Assembly (NCBI RefSeq): GCF_002154225.1 | Contig: NZ_MTSE01000009.1 | Location: 124,001-188,000 of the forward strand | DNA from: Hymenobacter crusticola | GTDB taxonomy: Bacteria; Bacteroidota; Bacteroidia; Cytophagales; Hymenobacteraceae | Direction: 5' to 3' | Length of the DNA: 64,000 bases | In this document: positions 53,145 through 62,779 of the stretch, one piece after another | Layout of the letters: the number at the start of each line of letters is the position of its first letter | Position numbering within the stretch: position 1 is the first letter of the stretch | Translations under genes and position numbers: made by a program | The notes under the pieces: generated by a model | What the model saw: the letters and a program-made list of their open reading frames with translations, nothing else | What the model was told of the DNA's origin: nothing | Database searches by the model: none

Positions 53145-54443
53145 CTACTTCGTTTGCATTAGCTGTACCAACTGCTGAGTCAAGGCTTTACGAGAATAGC
53201 GCGTGTTGTTCAGGGCTGGTAAGTCCAGGTTCGAGTTCTTGCGCCATTGGGCTATTAGTCCCTCCAAATGCTCTAGCATAGCCGAGTAAGCATCATAGGC
53301 TAGGGCCCGGCCCGCGCCACATTCCTCTAGCAAGTTATCAGCATCAGAGCCAACCGGGCCAATGCAGATAATGGGCTTATTAGCAGCTAAATACTCGAAT
53401 ACTTTGCCCGGCAGAATGCCGAAATTATTGGGCACGTCGGGAATGGCCATGAGCAGCACCGTGGCCCGTAGCAGGTAGCGCACTGACTCTTCGTGGGGAA
53501 CAAAGGAAATGAACTCAACCTGCGAACCTAGGTTGTTTTCCTCGATCTGTTGCCGCACGCCATCCGACACCTTGCCCACGAAGCGCAGCCGCAGCGGCAC
53601 ATCGGGGTGCCGCTGACTACATTCGGCGCATGCTTTCAGGAACAGCTCAATATGGTAGGTTTCGCTGATGGTGCCCGTGTGCGTAATCAGCAGGCACTCA
53701 GTAGGAGGGGTAGAGCGAATGCGAAAGTCGCTTTCGTCGTAGCCATTAGGAAGCACATGAAATTTGCTGGCCGTAAGCCGTGGCGATTTTCCCAGAAACA
53801 AGCGCTTCGTGTCGGGGCTGGTCACGAGGATTTCGTCAGCTTGCTCTAGCACTTGGCGCTCGTAATAAGCATCCAACCACCTAGCCGGAGGGGTTTGGTT
53901 CAGCTCCTTGTGGTAGTAAATATCGGTCCAAGGGTCGCGCAAATCGGCTAGCCAGCGCAAGCCGTAACGTTTCTTCAAGGCTAGGCCGATAAGCTGGGTG
54001 GAATGCGGCGGCGAGCTGGTCAGCACGGCATCGAAGGTTTCGCCTTGGGCCAGCAAGTCCGCTACCGCCCGCAGCACGTGCCGGTTCCAGCCGCGGCGCG
54101 GATCGGGAATGAACACGTTGCCCCGCACAAACTTGAAAAAACGCTGCTGAAAGCTGGTTTTGCTTTCATTCGCGAAGCCCCCATAGGGAATCTGCTGACG
54201 GCCCGTGATTTTCTTGTAGCTCCCAAAAGGCTCCGACGTATCCGTCCGGATGACGCGAACGCTAGGTGGGATTTCGGCTGCCAACGAATGATCCAGCACC
54301 GGGTAAGCGCCCTTATTAGGGTCAACCGTGATAACAGTGCACTCTACCCCCAGCGCCGGCAGGTGTTTCACAAACTTTAAGCTCCGCTGCACGCCTGCGC
54401 CTCCCGAAGGTGGCCAGTAGTAAGTAATCACGAGCAAGCGCAT
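53145..54443 (-). CDS. family 4 glycosyltransferase
   Basis: A 432-residue GT-B glycosyltransferase. The N-terminus VITYYWPPSGGAGVQRSLKFVKHLP carries the glycine-rich acceptor-side loop, LPNGYDESDF and ITHTGTISETYHIELFL lie in the second domain, and the donor-binding end FGILPGKVFEYLAANKPIICIGP matches the WcaI/GT4 group. It probably adds a sugar to the surface glycan and closes the glycan locus on the right. It is convergent with the FkbH-like gene across a REP-like hairpin. Donor and acceptor are unknown. Confidence 0.88.
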   Translation of the reverse strand: MRLLVITYYWPPSGGAGVQRSLKFVKHLPALGVECTVITVDPNKGAYPVLDHSLAAEIPPSVRVIRTDTSEPFGSYKKITGRQQIPYGGFANESKTSFQQRFFKFVRGNVFIPDPRRGWNRHVLRAVADLLAQGETFDAVLTSSPPHSTQLIGLALKKRYGLRWLADLRDPWTDIYYHKELNQTPPARWLDAYYERQVLEQADEILVTSPDTKRLFLGKSPRLTASKFHVLPNGYDESDFRIRSTPPTECLLITHTGTISETYHIELFLKACAECSQRHPDVPLRLRFVGKVSDGVRQQIEENNLGSQVEFISFVPHEESVRYLLRATVLLMAIPDVPNNFGILPGKVFEYLAANKPIICIGPVGSDADNLLEECGAGRALAYDAYSAMLEHLEGLIAQWRKNSNLDLPALNNTRYSRKALTQQLVQLMQTK

Positions 54444-54701
54444 AGAAGCAAGGAAGTTTGGCGGTATAAGGAAAGCACGAAGGTAAGCAGTATCGGCTTT
54501 CGGGGTTTTCTGGTTAATTTTGGGAGCAAAACTTTATTTCACGCTGTTTTCTTAGTCGATATAGCAAGGAACAAGGTGATGCAGCCTACGATGAGCGACG
54601 CGGTCCATTGGCCGCGCTGCTCTCGTAAACATCGTGCTGAACAAGGCTTCTTCGCCGCTTACTCAGCTCATTAGCAACCTACACAATCAGCACATCAGCA
54701 G

Positions 54702-56045
54702 ATGTTCGATAACTTAAGTACCAAACTCGACCGTGCGTTTAAGACCTTGAAAGGTCAGGGCAGCATCACGGAAATTAACGTTGCCGCCACCATTAAGGAA
54801 ATCCGCCGCGCGCTGGTGGATGCCGACGTGAACTATAAGGTTGCCAAAGAAGTAACCGACAAGATCAAGGACGAGGCCATGGGCCGCGACGTGCTAACCA
54901 CCGTTTCGCCCGGCCAGTTGATGGTAAAGATCGTCTACGATGAGCTCACTGAGCTCATGGGTGGCGAAAAGCAGGATATCGTTATTAAAGGTGACCCGGC
55001 GGTGGTGCTGTTGTCGGGTTTGCAAGGTTCGGGTAAAACGACTTTTGCCGGTAAGCTAGCTAGCTTCATCAAAAAGCAAAACCGCAACGTGCTGCTGGTA
55101 GCCTGCGACGTGTACCGCCCCGCTGCTATCGATCAGCTGAAGGTGCTCGGCGAGCAAGTAGGCGTAGAAGTGTACTCGGAGCCGGACAATAAGAATCCTG
55201 TTCAGATTTCGCAGAACGCCATTGAGTACGCGCGCAAAAACAACAAGAAAGTAGTCATCATCGACACCGCCGGTCGCTTGGCCGTGGATGAGCAGATGAT
55301 GGCCGAAATCGAGCAGGTGAAGCGGGCTATTAATCCGTCGGAGACGCTGTTTGTGGTAGATTCCATGACGGGCCAGGATGCGGTCAACACGGCCAAAACC
55401 TTCAACGACCGTCTGAACTTCGACGGCGTGGTGCTCACCAAGCTCGACGGTGACTCGCGCGGTGGTGCGGCCCTCTCGATTCGGGCGGTGGTGGAGAAGC
55501 CCATCAAGTTCATCTCGACGGGTGAGAAGATGGAAGCGCTGGATATGTTCTATCCAGACCGGATGGCCCAGCGTATCCTCGGCATGGGCGACGTTATCTC
55601 GCTTGTGGAACGTGCCCAGCAGCAGTTCGACGAAGACGAGGCCAAGCGCATCAACCAGAAGATTCGCAAGAACCAGTTCAACTTCGACGACTTCCTATCG
55701 CAGCTGGAGCAAATCAAGAAGATGGGTAACCTGAAGGACTTGGTTGGCATGATCCCCGGCATGAGCAAGGCCATCAAAGACATCGATATTGATGATGACG
55801 CCTTCAAGCCAATCGAAGCCATCATTAAGAGCATGACCCCACAGGAGCGCGCCCAGCCCGAGCTGCTGAACGGCTCCCGCCGCAAGCGACTCGCCAAAGG
55901 TAGCGGCACCGACATTCAGCAGGTGAACAACCTGATGAAGCAGTTTGAGGATATGCGCAAAATGATGCGCACCATGAACAAAATGAGCCAAACCAAAGGC
56001 GGAATGGCACAAATGGCCAAGATGATGGGCATGCGTGGAAAATAA
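54702..56045 (+). CDS. ffh: signal recognition particle protein Ffh (SRP54)
   Basis: A 447-residue GTPase in the normal NG-M order: N-terminal helical bundle, GTPase domain with G1 GLQGSGKTTFAGKL near residue 107, DTAGRL and TKLDGDSRGGAALS, and a Met-rich M domain (about 325-447: MIPGMSK, MRKMMRTMNKMSQ). It binds the SRP RNA encoded at 28795 and targets signal-bearing nascent chains to the membrane via FtsY. Single gene, ending in a strong terminator. Confidence 0.97.
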   Translation: MFDNLSTKLDRAFKTLKGQGSITEINVAATIKEIRRALVDADVNYKVAKEVTDKIKDEAMGRDVLTTVSPGQLMVKIVYDELTELMGGEKQDIVIKGDPAVVLLSGLQGSGKTTFAGKLASFIKKQNRNVLLVACDVYRPAAIDQLKVLGEQVGVEVYSEPDNKNPVQISQNAIEYARKNNKKVVIIDTAGRLAVDEQMMAEIEQVKRAINPSETLFVVDSMTGQDAVNTAKTFNDRLNFDGVVLTKLDGDSRGGAALSIRAVVEKPIKFISTGEKMEALDMFYPDRMAQRILGMGDVISLVERAQQQFDEDEAKRINQKIRKNQFNFDDFLSQLEQIKKMGNLKDLVGMIPGMSKAIKDIDIDDDAFKPIEAIIKSMTPQERAQPELLNGSRRKRLAKGSGTDIQQVNNLMKQFEDMRKMMRTMNKMSQTKGGMAQMAKMMGMRGK

Positions 56046-56096
56046 ATCCAAAAAATAACTGCCTAGGTTCAATTACTGCACGAATCTTGTGGGTGG

Positions 56097-56151
56097 CCCA
56101 AAACGAAGGAAGGCCGGATGCTAGTAGCGTCCGGCCTTCCTTCGTTTTGGG
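56097..56151. terminator. terminator of ffh, 22-base perfect stem
   Basis: An inverted repeat of CCCAAAACGAAGGAAGGCCG-type arms around an 11-base loop. Long, with only a short T-run inside the arm (TTTTGGG); it can serve ffh and the convergent deaminase gene. Confidence 0.75.
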
Positions 56152-56198
56152 TATCAAGCAAAAATATTTTGCCAGTATACAGCTAGGCTACCTAGCCT

Positions 56199-56675
56199 CT
56201 AGTATTCTTTGCGGCTCTCATGCTCTTCCCAAGCGCGAAAACCGGCACGAGCTTCCTCCCGCAGCAACTCCTGCATGGGAATCGTACGCTCGCCAAGAGG
56301 CTTCTCAATCTCATCGTAGATAAAATGATCGTCGAAGCCAACAGCCGCAGCATCCTGCTTCGTGTTGCCATAAAATACGCGGCGCGGACGGGCCCAATAA
56401 ATGGCACCTAGGCACATCGGGCACGGTTCGCAAGAGGTATATAGGTCACAGTCAGTAAGTTGAAAGGTGCCGAGCGTGGCGCAGGCCTTGCGAATGGCGT
56501 CTACTTCGGCGTGGCAAGTTGGGTCGTGCGTGCTCGTGACTTGGTTGAAGCCACGTGCGATGATCTCGCCATCTTTTACGACCACTGCCCCAAATGGCCC
56601 ACCGTGACCGGCCTGCATTTTTTCGATTGAGAGGCGAATGGCTTCGCGCATAAACTCGTCGTGAGGAGCTTCCAT
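56199..56675 (-). CDS. guanine-deaminase-like nucleoside/base deaminase
   Basis: A 158-residue zinc-dependent deaminase of the cytidine-deaminase superfamily. Zinc ligands and catalytic Glu are in CHAEVDAI and the EPCPMC pair; the flanks GGPFGAVVVKDGEIIARG and RRVFYGNTKQDAAAVGFDD point to guanine deaminase (GuaD) of the small bacterial type rather than to tRNA adenosine deaminase, whose C-terminus differs. It would convert guanine to xanthine. The gene stands alone between ffh (convergent) and an empty spacer. Confidence 0.88.
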   Translation of the reverse strand: MEAPHDEFMREAIRLSIEKMQAGHGGPFGAVVVKDGEIIARGFNQVTSTHDPTCHAEVDAIRKACATLGTFQLTDCDLYTSCEPCPMCLGAIYWARPRRVFYGNTKQDAAAVGFDDHFIYDEIEKPLGERTIPMQELLREEARAGFRAWEEHESRKEY

Positions 56676-56834
56676 AAAGAGGACTGATGAGATGGAGAGA
56701 ATAAAAAAAGCAGCAACAACTAGGCAATTTACGAGGAAACGGCCATTTATCGTTCCTAACTCTGGTGCATCACTAGAACAAACTCGCTAGCTAATGAACT
56801 AAATTCTACTTTTTTCAATCCAACGATTTATTCT

Positions 56835-56930
56835 TGGCACGAGACTTGTAACAAGCTAATTCGAAAGAATAGTTTTTTAGGTGTTTTGGTTGTGGAACAG
56901 GAGCCGGTCATTGACCGGCTTTTGCTTTTA
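56835..56930 (+). ncRNA. possible small RNA ending in an orphan terminator
   Basis: A plus-strand hairpin AGCCGGTCA/TGACCGGCT (56902-56920) is followed by TTTGCTTTTA, a terminator-like tail, yet no plus-strand gene lies upstream. A -7-like box with one mismatch (TATTCTTG, 56829-56836) and two small dyads lie before it. This could be a short RNA of about 80 bases. Speculative. Confidence 0.3.
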
Positions 56931-59672
56931 TAGCCCATTCGGAATTTCATCGCCGACCAATGCTAAGCATTGAATGGCCGCTAGGCTCCACTGCGCCACC
57001 GAATTTGTGGAAATTCCGGGCGCTTCATCAACTGGCGTTAGTACCTCGGGCCCTTTCAGCAGATGCGCTTGCGGATGCGTCGTGAGCCCTCCGGACGCGT
57101 GATAAAATTCATCCCAGGCGCGTAGGGCTAGCTTTTTATCTTTCTTACGTTTAGCGGCAAAAGCAGTAAGGCGGGAGTGCCCCTGGCGAAGGTTAAGCTT
57201 ACCCAACGACTGCCCAAGCCGAGCGGCTTGCTCAGCCTCCGAAGCATTATATAACTCGCAATAGGCTAGCCATGCGCGTTCAAACGCGGGCATATCCACT
57301 AGCGTGATCAACTCCGCGCAAACTTCTGGAAGGCCAAATACTGCGTTCAAGTGCTGGGCGTACGGTTTGGTATCCGTCGAAAGGCGAAACTTTCCCGTTT
57401 CCACATCCAACAAAGCGCTGCCAGTGAAAAAACCATGTGGCTGCGCAGCAATCGTCTGCATGCTGTTCAAGAGCTTTTGCTTGATCTGCGCATTACCAGT
57501 TCGTTCCCATTCCGTAAGCCAGGCGGCGGCAATAGCGCCCCAATCGGTGCCGAAAGAGCAGTAGGCTTCTGTCTTGGTCACACCCGATTTGCGCGGGTCG
57601 TCTTGAGGAAGCTTGCGACCAGGTTGAATGGTAAGTAGGGCTTTGGCGGCGGGAACTTGCTCGCGTAGTAAGTCGCCCACGCGTTCATCACCAGTGAGAT
57701 AATAATAGAAGCGGCGGTTAGCGGCCGTGCTAATGCGCAGCTGCTTGGCGCTGTCGCCCCAGTGTAGCACGTTGTGGCGCGAGCCGAGAGGCGCGAACGG
57801 ACCTAGGTGGTGAACGTCGACCTCCCCCGTGTGGCGCGTCATGGCTTCCGCCATGCGGAATACATCGGCGCGGCCTGTGCTTAAGAAGTAGTACCACAGC
57901 CACATATCAGTCGAGAGCTCCGAGTTATCCCAGGCGAAGCCGCCGATGTCGTACTTCCACACGTGGCGGCTCTCATCGTAGCTGTGCATCACGTCGCCGT
58001 AGTTCCAGAACCCGTACCAGGAGCGCTGATCCACTTGGTTTTTATAGAAATCGAAGTACCAGGCTAGCTGCTTTTCAATTTTGGCCCTGGCCGGCGACGT
58101 GGGGTCAAGCACACTCCAATTATCCCCGAACACCGCTCTTTCCTGTAAGTAAGCGGGCGTGCAAGCTAGCACGGGTGGCGTCTGCAACGTGGTGGCAAGC
58201 GAAGCTAGCGCCGCCGCCGATGGAGTGGCAGGCAGCGCCCAGAGCATCAGCTCACTGGTACGTGCGACGCCTTTCGGGGTGCCGAAGCCTGGCTCATAGT
58301 CTTCGTAGGTGATGTCGAGGCCTTCCCGCTGCTTGGCAAAGGTATCTTGGCCTAGCCCGTCGTGGTAAAAGCGCAGGTCTATGGGCGGCGCTTCGGGTGC
58401 CCACAGCCACAGCGTAACGTCGGCCTCGTCGGTCACGGCGTTGCGAATGTCGAGTTGAGCGGGGTGGTTCTGCCAGAAGTTTTTGATGCCAAAGGCCAGC
58501 CCACCCGTCGGGGTACCTAGGTAGGCGAGACCCGCAGAACGTTTGCCAGTGGCCGAGTTAAGCCACGTAAAGCCTTTCCGAGTGCGTTTGCGAATAGCAA
58601 ATGAATCCGCAGAAGGCTGCACCAACGTGTAGTCGCTGAAGGCGGGAATTAAATTAAGGTGACTAGCTACTTCGGGTGGAAAGCTTTTCTCATCGGGTGT
58701 AGCTTGTCCTGCTACTTGGGCCTTGGTGATGGCTGCGCCAGGGTCACGCCGCAGGCCCGTCAGTCCTCGCACTGCTTCCCCGAAAATGCCTTGGTCTTCA
58801 CCTGCAAATCGAACGTGCCGATCGTGGAGGGGAGCGTGCAGCGGCACCGCGAAGCGAATACCAACGCCTTTGATAAAGTCTTGGGTTTCGTCGCCATCGT
58901 AGGTGATGGTGTGTAGCACGCGCACCGCCTCGCTGTCCGCGTAGAAGTACAGGCGCACCACGAAAGGCAGCCACGCCCGACTTGCCTTCGCTTGGCGGTG
59001 CTTGCCTTCTAGCTTCACCACGGCGCGCACGGGCCCCGACTGCTCGACTGTTACCTGGCTGATTTCGCCCGTAAACTCTTGCGTGCGTGTGACGCCTTCA
59101 TCTTCCGCATCAACACGATCTTGCGTTAGCAGTACCAAACGGCCAGCGGCGGCAACTGCCCGGCCATCTCTGGTGATAGCCGTGATGAGCGTCGAACCTT
59201 GTTTATGGATCTGGCACCGAATAGCACCAGTATCTACTGTAATAGCGTTCGAGGCTTCTGTGACGGTTAGGCCCTTCGTGGGGCTAGCTGTTTTTGCCGT
59301 GCTCAGGACTAAGCCTTGCGTCTGTGCCGGAACTAGCTGGGCGGCGTGGGCAGTCCACTTGAGCGAGCCATCTGGCCAATAGGCTAGGGGCCAGCTCTGA
59401 ACGGCAAACGAGCTGCCTTGCTGATCGTGTAGCGAAAAGGCCGTCCCTTTCTTGTGCTTGCCTTTTGGCCACGGCACGCCCCAGGTTACCCCCACAGCTT
59501 TAGTGCTAGCTGTATCCTCTAGCCAATGCAGCGGCACGGGGTTGTTGGAGCTGGCAGCTACCGTTTCGTCGCTTTCCATACGGGCGGCCAACACAGGTGC
59601 CAAAGGCAGCGCTACGCCCATGACCAATGATTTTTTGACAAAGGCGCGACGAGAAGAATCAAACGAGTTCAC
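56928..59672 (-). CDS. exo-rhamnogalacturonan lyase-like protein (PL26/YetA-type)
   Basis: A 914-residue exported protein with an N-terminal Tat-like signal (SSRRAFVKKSLVMGVALPLAP, of which the first ten residues hold the twin Arg). The body starts VPLHWLEDTASTKAVGVTWG, and the later part has an (alpha/alpha)-barrel-like region with YGFWNYGDVMHSYDESRHVW and HHLGPFAPLGSRHNVLHWGD. These are typical of the PcRGLX/YetA-like proteins, CAZy family PL26, which release unsaturated disaccharides from the rhamnogalacturonan-I backbone. The catalytic residues cannot be pinned without alignment. The DUF6250 gene lies 50 bases upstream on the same strand. Confidence 0.75.
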   Translation of the reverse strand: MNSFDSSRRAFVKKSLVMGVALPLAPVLAARMESDETVAASSNNPVPLHWLEDTASTKAVGVTWGVPWPKGKHKKGTAFSLHDQQGSSFAVQSWPLAYWPDGSLKWTAHAAQLVPAQTQGLVLSTAKTASPTKGLTVTEASNAITVDTGAIRCQIHKQGSTLITAITRDGRAVAAAGRLVLLTQDRVDAEDEGVTRTQEFTGEISQVTVEQSGPVRAVVKLEGKHRQAKASRAWLPFVVRLYFYADSEAVRVLHTITYDGDETQDFIKGVGIRFAVPLHAPLHDRHVRFAGEDQGIFGEAVRGLTGLRRDPGAAITKAQVAGQATPDEKSFPPEVASHLNLIPAFSDYTLVQPSADSFAIRKRTRKGFTWLNSATGKRSAGLAYLGTPTGGLAFGIKNFWQNHPAQLDIRNAVTDEADVTLWLWAPEAPPIDLRFYHDGLGQDTFAKQREGLDITYEDYEPGFGTPKGVARTSELMLWALPATPSAAALASLATTLQTPPVLACTPAYLQERAVFGDNWSVLDPTSPARAKIEKQLAWYFDFYKNQVDQRSWYGFWNYGDVMHSYDESRHVWKYDIGGFAWDNSELSTDMWLWYYFLSTGRADVFRMAEAMTRHTGEVDVHHLGPFAPLGSRHNVLHWGDSAKQLRISTAANRRFYYYLTGDERVGDLLREQVPAAKALLTIQPGRKLPQDDPRKSGVTKTEAYCSFGTDWGAIAAAWLTEWERTGNAQIKQKLLNSMQTIAAQPHGFFTGSALLDVETGKFRLSTDTKPYAQHLNAVFGLPEVCAELITLVDMPAFERAWLAYCELYNASEAEQAARLGQSLGKLNLRQGHSRLTAFAAKRKKDKKLALRAWDEFYHASGGLTTHPQAHLLKGPEVLTPVDEAPGISTNSVAQWSLAAIQCLALVGDEIPNGL

Positions 59673-59722
59673 ACGAGTATTTCTAATAAATCAACTTATA
59701 ACGGACCTAGGTAGCTGGGCTC

Positions 59723-60481
59723 TTAGTCTAACTGGTACACCCGGAAGTTCGATATTTCTTGGCGCGACTTCGTGGAGCGAATACCGAAGTAGCCAGTCGG
59801 CAACGGTGCCGGATCTTTGTAGGTAAAAAAGCACTTGCCATCCACCCAGAAGCTAGTCGTGCCGTTTTGCACGATGGTTTTGATCTTGTACTCCTTGTTA
59901 GGTTGGAGCAGATGCACTGCATCACTGTACTCCTGAAGTAGGGTTCGTTCACCATTTCCCGGGTACTTGCGGAAGCGCGTGGTGCTGTTGGTGTTGCCAC
60001 CCATTCCAACATAGTAAAGGCGGAGGTTGTCGTATTCCTCCAGCTTACCGCTACGGGTGGCCAGCGTGGTACCATCACCGGTGGGCTCGCTAGCCATCCA
60101 GAACTGATTTAAGTCGGAGAGGCGGTCGTTGGGGTCGCCGGCTACGGGTATCTTCCGGGTGTATTCTATTTGGAGGTTGCCGTGCAATGGCTGCTTCAGC
60201 CACACCGTTACGCCGCCCTGCGTATCCAACACGAGCTTACCTTGCTTGGCATACACCGTAGAATTAGGCTTCGGCTCGATTTCGGGGCGCCACGTAAGGG
60301 TATCAAGCGTTTGAAAGTCGTCGGAGAAAAGCAGCTTCTTCTTGGCTGGCTTGGATGCTACCGAAGAGCTAGGTTTTCGCTCTTTTCCGCTCGTGAAGGT
60401 GGCGACCCCGAGCAGTGTCGATAACGAAACTGTCGCCAATAGAACCAGCCGCCTGGGGCAGGAGCCCTTTCCTAAATTCAT
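59723..60481 (-). CDS. exported DUF6250 protein
   Basis: A 252-residue exported protein with a signal-anchor-like N-terminus (about 8-32) followed by a linker and a concanavalin-like beta-sandwich from about 45: LFSDDFQTLDTLTWRPEIEP, VYAKQGKLVLDT, and the late FWVDGKCFFTYKDPAPLPTG. This matches DUF6250, often found beside rhamnogalacturonan lyases. It may bind or cleave pectin fragments. The ATG at 60479-60481 is used; a TTG at 60490 is in frame. It is probably co-transcribed with the PL26-like gene downstream. Confidence 0.78.
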   Translation of the reverse strand: MNLGKGSCPRRLVLLATVSLSTLLGVATFTSGKERKPSSSVASKPAKKKLLFSDDFQTLDTLTWRPEIEPKPNSTVYAKQGKLVLDTQGGVTVWLKQPLHGNLQIEYTRKIPVAGDPNDRLSDLNQFWMASEPTGDGTTLATRSGKLEEYDNLRLYYVGMGGNTNSTTRFRKYPGNGERTLLQEYSDAVHLLQPNKEYKIKTIVQNGTTSFWVDGKCFFTYKDPAPLPTGYFGIRSTKSRQEISNFRVYQLD

Positions 60482-60623
60482 AAGTCGCAAATAGCAGTTT
60501 GTTCCAAAGTCAGCAAACTAGCAGAGATATACGGCTAAGGCCCGCACAGCCTAGCTACACTGAAGTAGCAAAGAATCGAAAAAGCGCACCGAGTTGGGGT
60601 AATGTGGTGCCAGCAAACCTAGC

Positions 60624-60767
60624 TTAAGGCTGACGCAGCCAAGATTGTTCGGTTTGTGCGAGCTCTCGGTCTTGCCGCTCTGTAGGCTCTTGTTGGGAAA
60701 AGAAGGACACTACACTTACTAGCAATAAAAGCAGGAACAGCCACAAAGAGCCATAATACTTTTTCAT
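60624..60767 (-). CDS. small single-span membrane protein
   Basis: A 47-residue protein starting MKKYYGSLWLF with one membrane segment (about 7-26) and a short hydrophilic C-terminus rich in Glu and Gln. The frame is open upstream to 60893, but the extra sequence looks non-coding. I recognise no family. Its length and composition are credible for a small membrane protein, but coding is not proven. Confidence 0.45.
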   Translation of the reverse strand: MKKYYGSLWLFLLLLLVSVVSFFSQQEPTERQDRELAQTEQSWLRQP

Positions 60768-61470
60768 GATCAAAGACGATAGGAGGGGAATGCGCCTGGC
60801 CTTACCAGCCATCAGCGCTGTACCCAATGAGTTAAATACAAAATGCGTGTGGGAAAAGCAGCACAAGAGGCTGCCAAGCAATCCTGTTTGCATGCCGAAA
60901 CGGCAACCTAAGTTGTATTACCGGTGCAAAAACCAGTAAGCGCCTGGCGCAACTAACCGTGTAAATGCAAAAGGGCTTTTGCCGCTAAACAAGCAGCTAA
61001 CACTCATAACAACACCGCATAAGCCCATTCATGCACATGCGACAGCAGCATGCAGAAGGCAGCTCAAGAGTAGCGGAGAGATAAGAAAATGGGTTGTGCG
61101 AGAAATTCACGGCAACTTGTTTTTATATGATCAGGACTTGGCACCGTTCTGCACTTGCAGGGGTTGCCGGCGTTTCGTCGAGCCTGTCTCTCCACGCCTC
61201 TGTATAAAAACAATCCTTTTGTCGGAAAGAATTGGTGCCCTAAAGGTAAAGGCATCCGATAGCTAAAACCAAATAGTAATTGTCAGGTAGGCGTTAAATA
61301 GAAGATAACTTGTTGAAGTTGATAAAATTAGAAATAGCTGTTGTCCGTTACAAGTGAAAAGCTAGCCTCAGTACAACGCTGCATGAAGCTAGCTTTCGGG
61401 CGGATATAATTCAGCACGTTTTCACGCTAGTGGCGACAAACTCAACTAAAAAAGAAGTAAGGCAGAAGAA
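60768..61470. other. intergenic region without recognised genes
   Basis: About 700 bases. Frames that are open here lack homology, signal peptides or promoter motifs. It may hold regulatory sequence for the flanking genes; nothing specific is seen. Confidence 0.4.
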
Positions 61471-61749
61471 TTAACTATTCTTCGCAGCGTCTCCATCGCG
61501 CATTTGGTAGAGGTAATTCCACGTTTCGGAATTCACGAGCGCAGTAAATTCTGCTACATTGTCAACGGGGGTATTATACTCTTGCTCATAAAACTTCATG
61601 AGCTTTTCCGAAAGCGTATGGATGTGTTCTGGTACAGTGGCTTCCGTGACATGCGTTTCCTCTACGAGCCGTTCTAGCTCATTTAAAACAGGCGTAGGTA
61701 AACCTTTGCTCGCAAGAGAACCAGGAAAGTTTTCTATTTGGTCAGTCAT
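61471..61749 (-). CDS. small soluble protein of unknown function
   Basis: A 92-residue acidic, largely helical protein starting MTDQIENFPGSLASKGLPTP. It has no signal peptide, Cys or known motif. The frame is open to 61839, but the ATG at 61747-61749 removes a hydrophobic leader without pattern. Base use differs from the surrounding AT-rich spacer, supporting real coding. I recognise no family. Confidence 0.55.
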   Translation of the reverse strand: MTDQIENFPGSLASKGLPTPVLNELERLVEETHVTEATVPEHIHTLSEKLMKFYEQEYNTPVDNVAEFTALVNSETWNYLYQMRDGDAAKNS

Positions 61750-62468
61750 GATATTGAAATAAGTTGCACAAAGCTCTACAATAGAAGTAAGTACTGCTAA
61801 ACCTCCCTCTTGGTTTTTCAGTAGCTGCCAAGAATACAATGTGTACTAGGCTAAGTATAATTCAAATAGAACTATTTAGCCACTCTAACTCAATAATTAG
61901 CTACTGCTATACAGAGCATTAAGTAGTGTATTCAAGTTTGGAATGATAAGTTGTTGAACAATTATCAAATACTATCAGGGAATAGTCAGTATTACCTTAT
62001 TGATGATAAATGGGTACTAACCCGGCAAAATAGCATCAGTAGTGGGTTTGTATAGTTGGAAGACGCTTAAGCTGATTGCTAACAGCAGGCCTTGACTAGC
62101 CTGAGGCAGCGTTGTAGTGTAACATTGCTGATGGGCATAACTTCTTGGCATTTATAAGCTAGGTTGTAACCATAAAGTGTTCATTGTTGATTGTAGGTTT
62201 GCTCGTAAGTAGCTGTGTATTTCTGGTAATAATAATTGCCTAATTACGGATTTTAAACAGTAAGAATAACTATCAGAGCTTTATGGTTTATTAGTAAGTT
62301 GTAGACAGAGTGTTAGTTACGGCTGAATGAGCTTTTCTATGACTGATCGGTGAAGCATTGCTTGTCTTTTTCCATTATGACTATTGGGTAAGTTGCTAGC
62401 ACATTATTTGTGCGAAAATTTAGGTGAGGTATAGTAAGTATGCGGGTAGCAAGAGGGAATAATGGTTA
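61750..62468. other. AT-rich intergenic region
   Basis: About 720 bases of low GC with stops in all frames apart from short open stretches. No RNA gene, repeat or promoter consensus was recognised until the promoter of the 62557 gene. Confidence 0.45.
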
Positions 62469-62498
62469 TTGTTTATTAATAAAATCTTTTTTCCTTTG
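62469..62498 (+). promoter_or_regulatory. probable promoter of the 62557 gene
   Basis: TTG (62469-62471), a 19-base spacer and TTCCTTTG (62491-62498, one mismatch to TAnnTTTG) lie about 58 bases before the start codon. Confidence 0.45.
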
Positions 62499-62556
62499 CC
62501 ACCGTAAATTTAATCTACTTAACCGCCAACCCTAAAAACGTACGAAAGTGGCAAAT

Positions 62557-62775
62557 ATGGATTTAAGCAAAATACAGGAAGCTATTGCAAATGCTTCTAA
62601 TAATGAGCAACTGATTGGTGAGATGAGAAAGGCATACAGCAAATTACAAGCTGCCTTTGATGAATTCTCTGTTGTGTTCCAGTCGGATTATCAGCCTGCA
62701 AAAAAAGAGCGTAAGCCTCGTGCGGAAGGTGCTAAACGCCCAGGCCGTCCGAAAAAGGTTGAAAACCAAGGTTAG
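62557..62775 (+). CDS. small basic protein with a C-terminal AT-hook-like motif
   Basis: A 72-residue protein. Residues 1-45 are a helical, coiled-coil-like part (MDLSKIQEAIANASNNEQLI), and the tail is Lys/Arg-rich and ends with KRPGRPKK, close to the AT-hook core RGRPKK that grips the minor groove of AT-rich DNA. It may be a nucleoid-associated protein. An in-frame GTG at 62548 would add three residues. A 30-base perfect hairpin follows the stop. Confidence 0.65.
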   Translation: MDLSKIQEAIANASNNEQLIGEMRKAYSKLQAAFDEFSVVFQSDYQPAKKERKPRAEGAKRPGRPKKVENQG

Positions 62776-62779
62776 TCGC

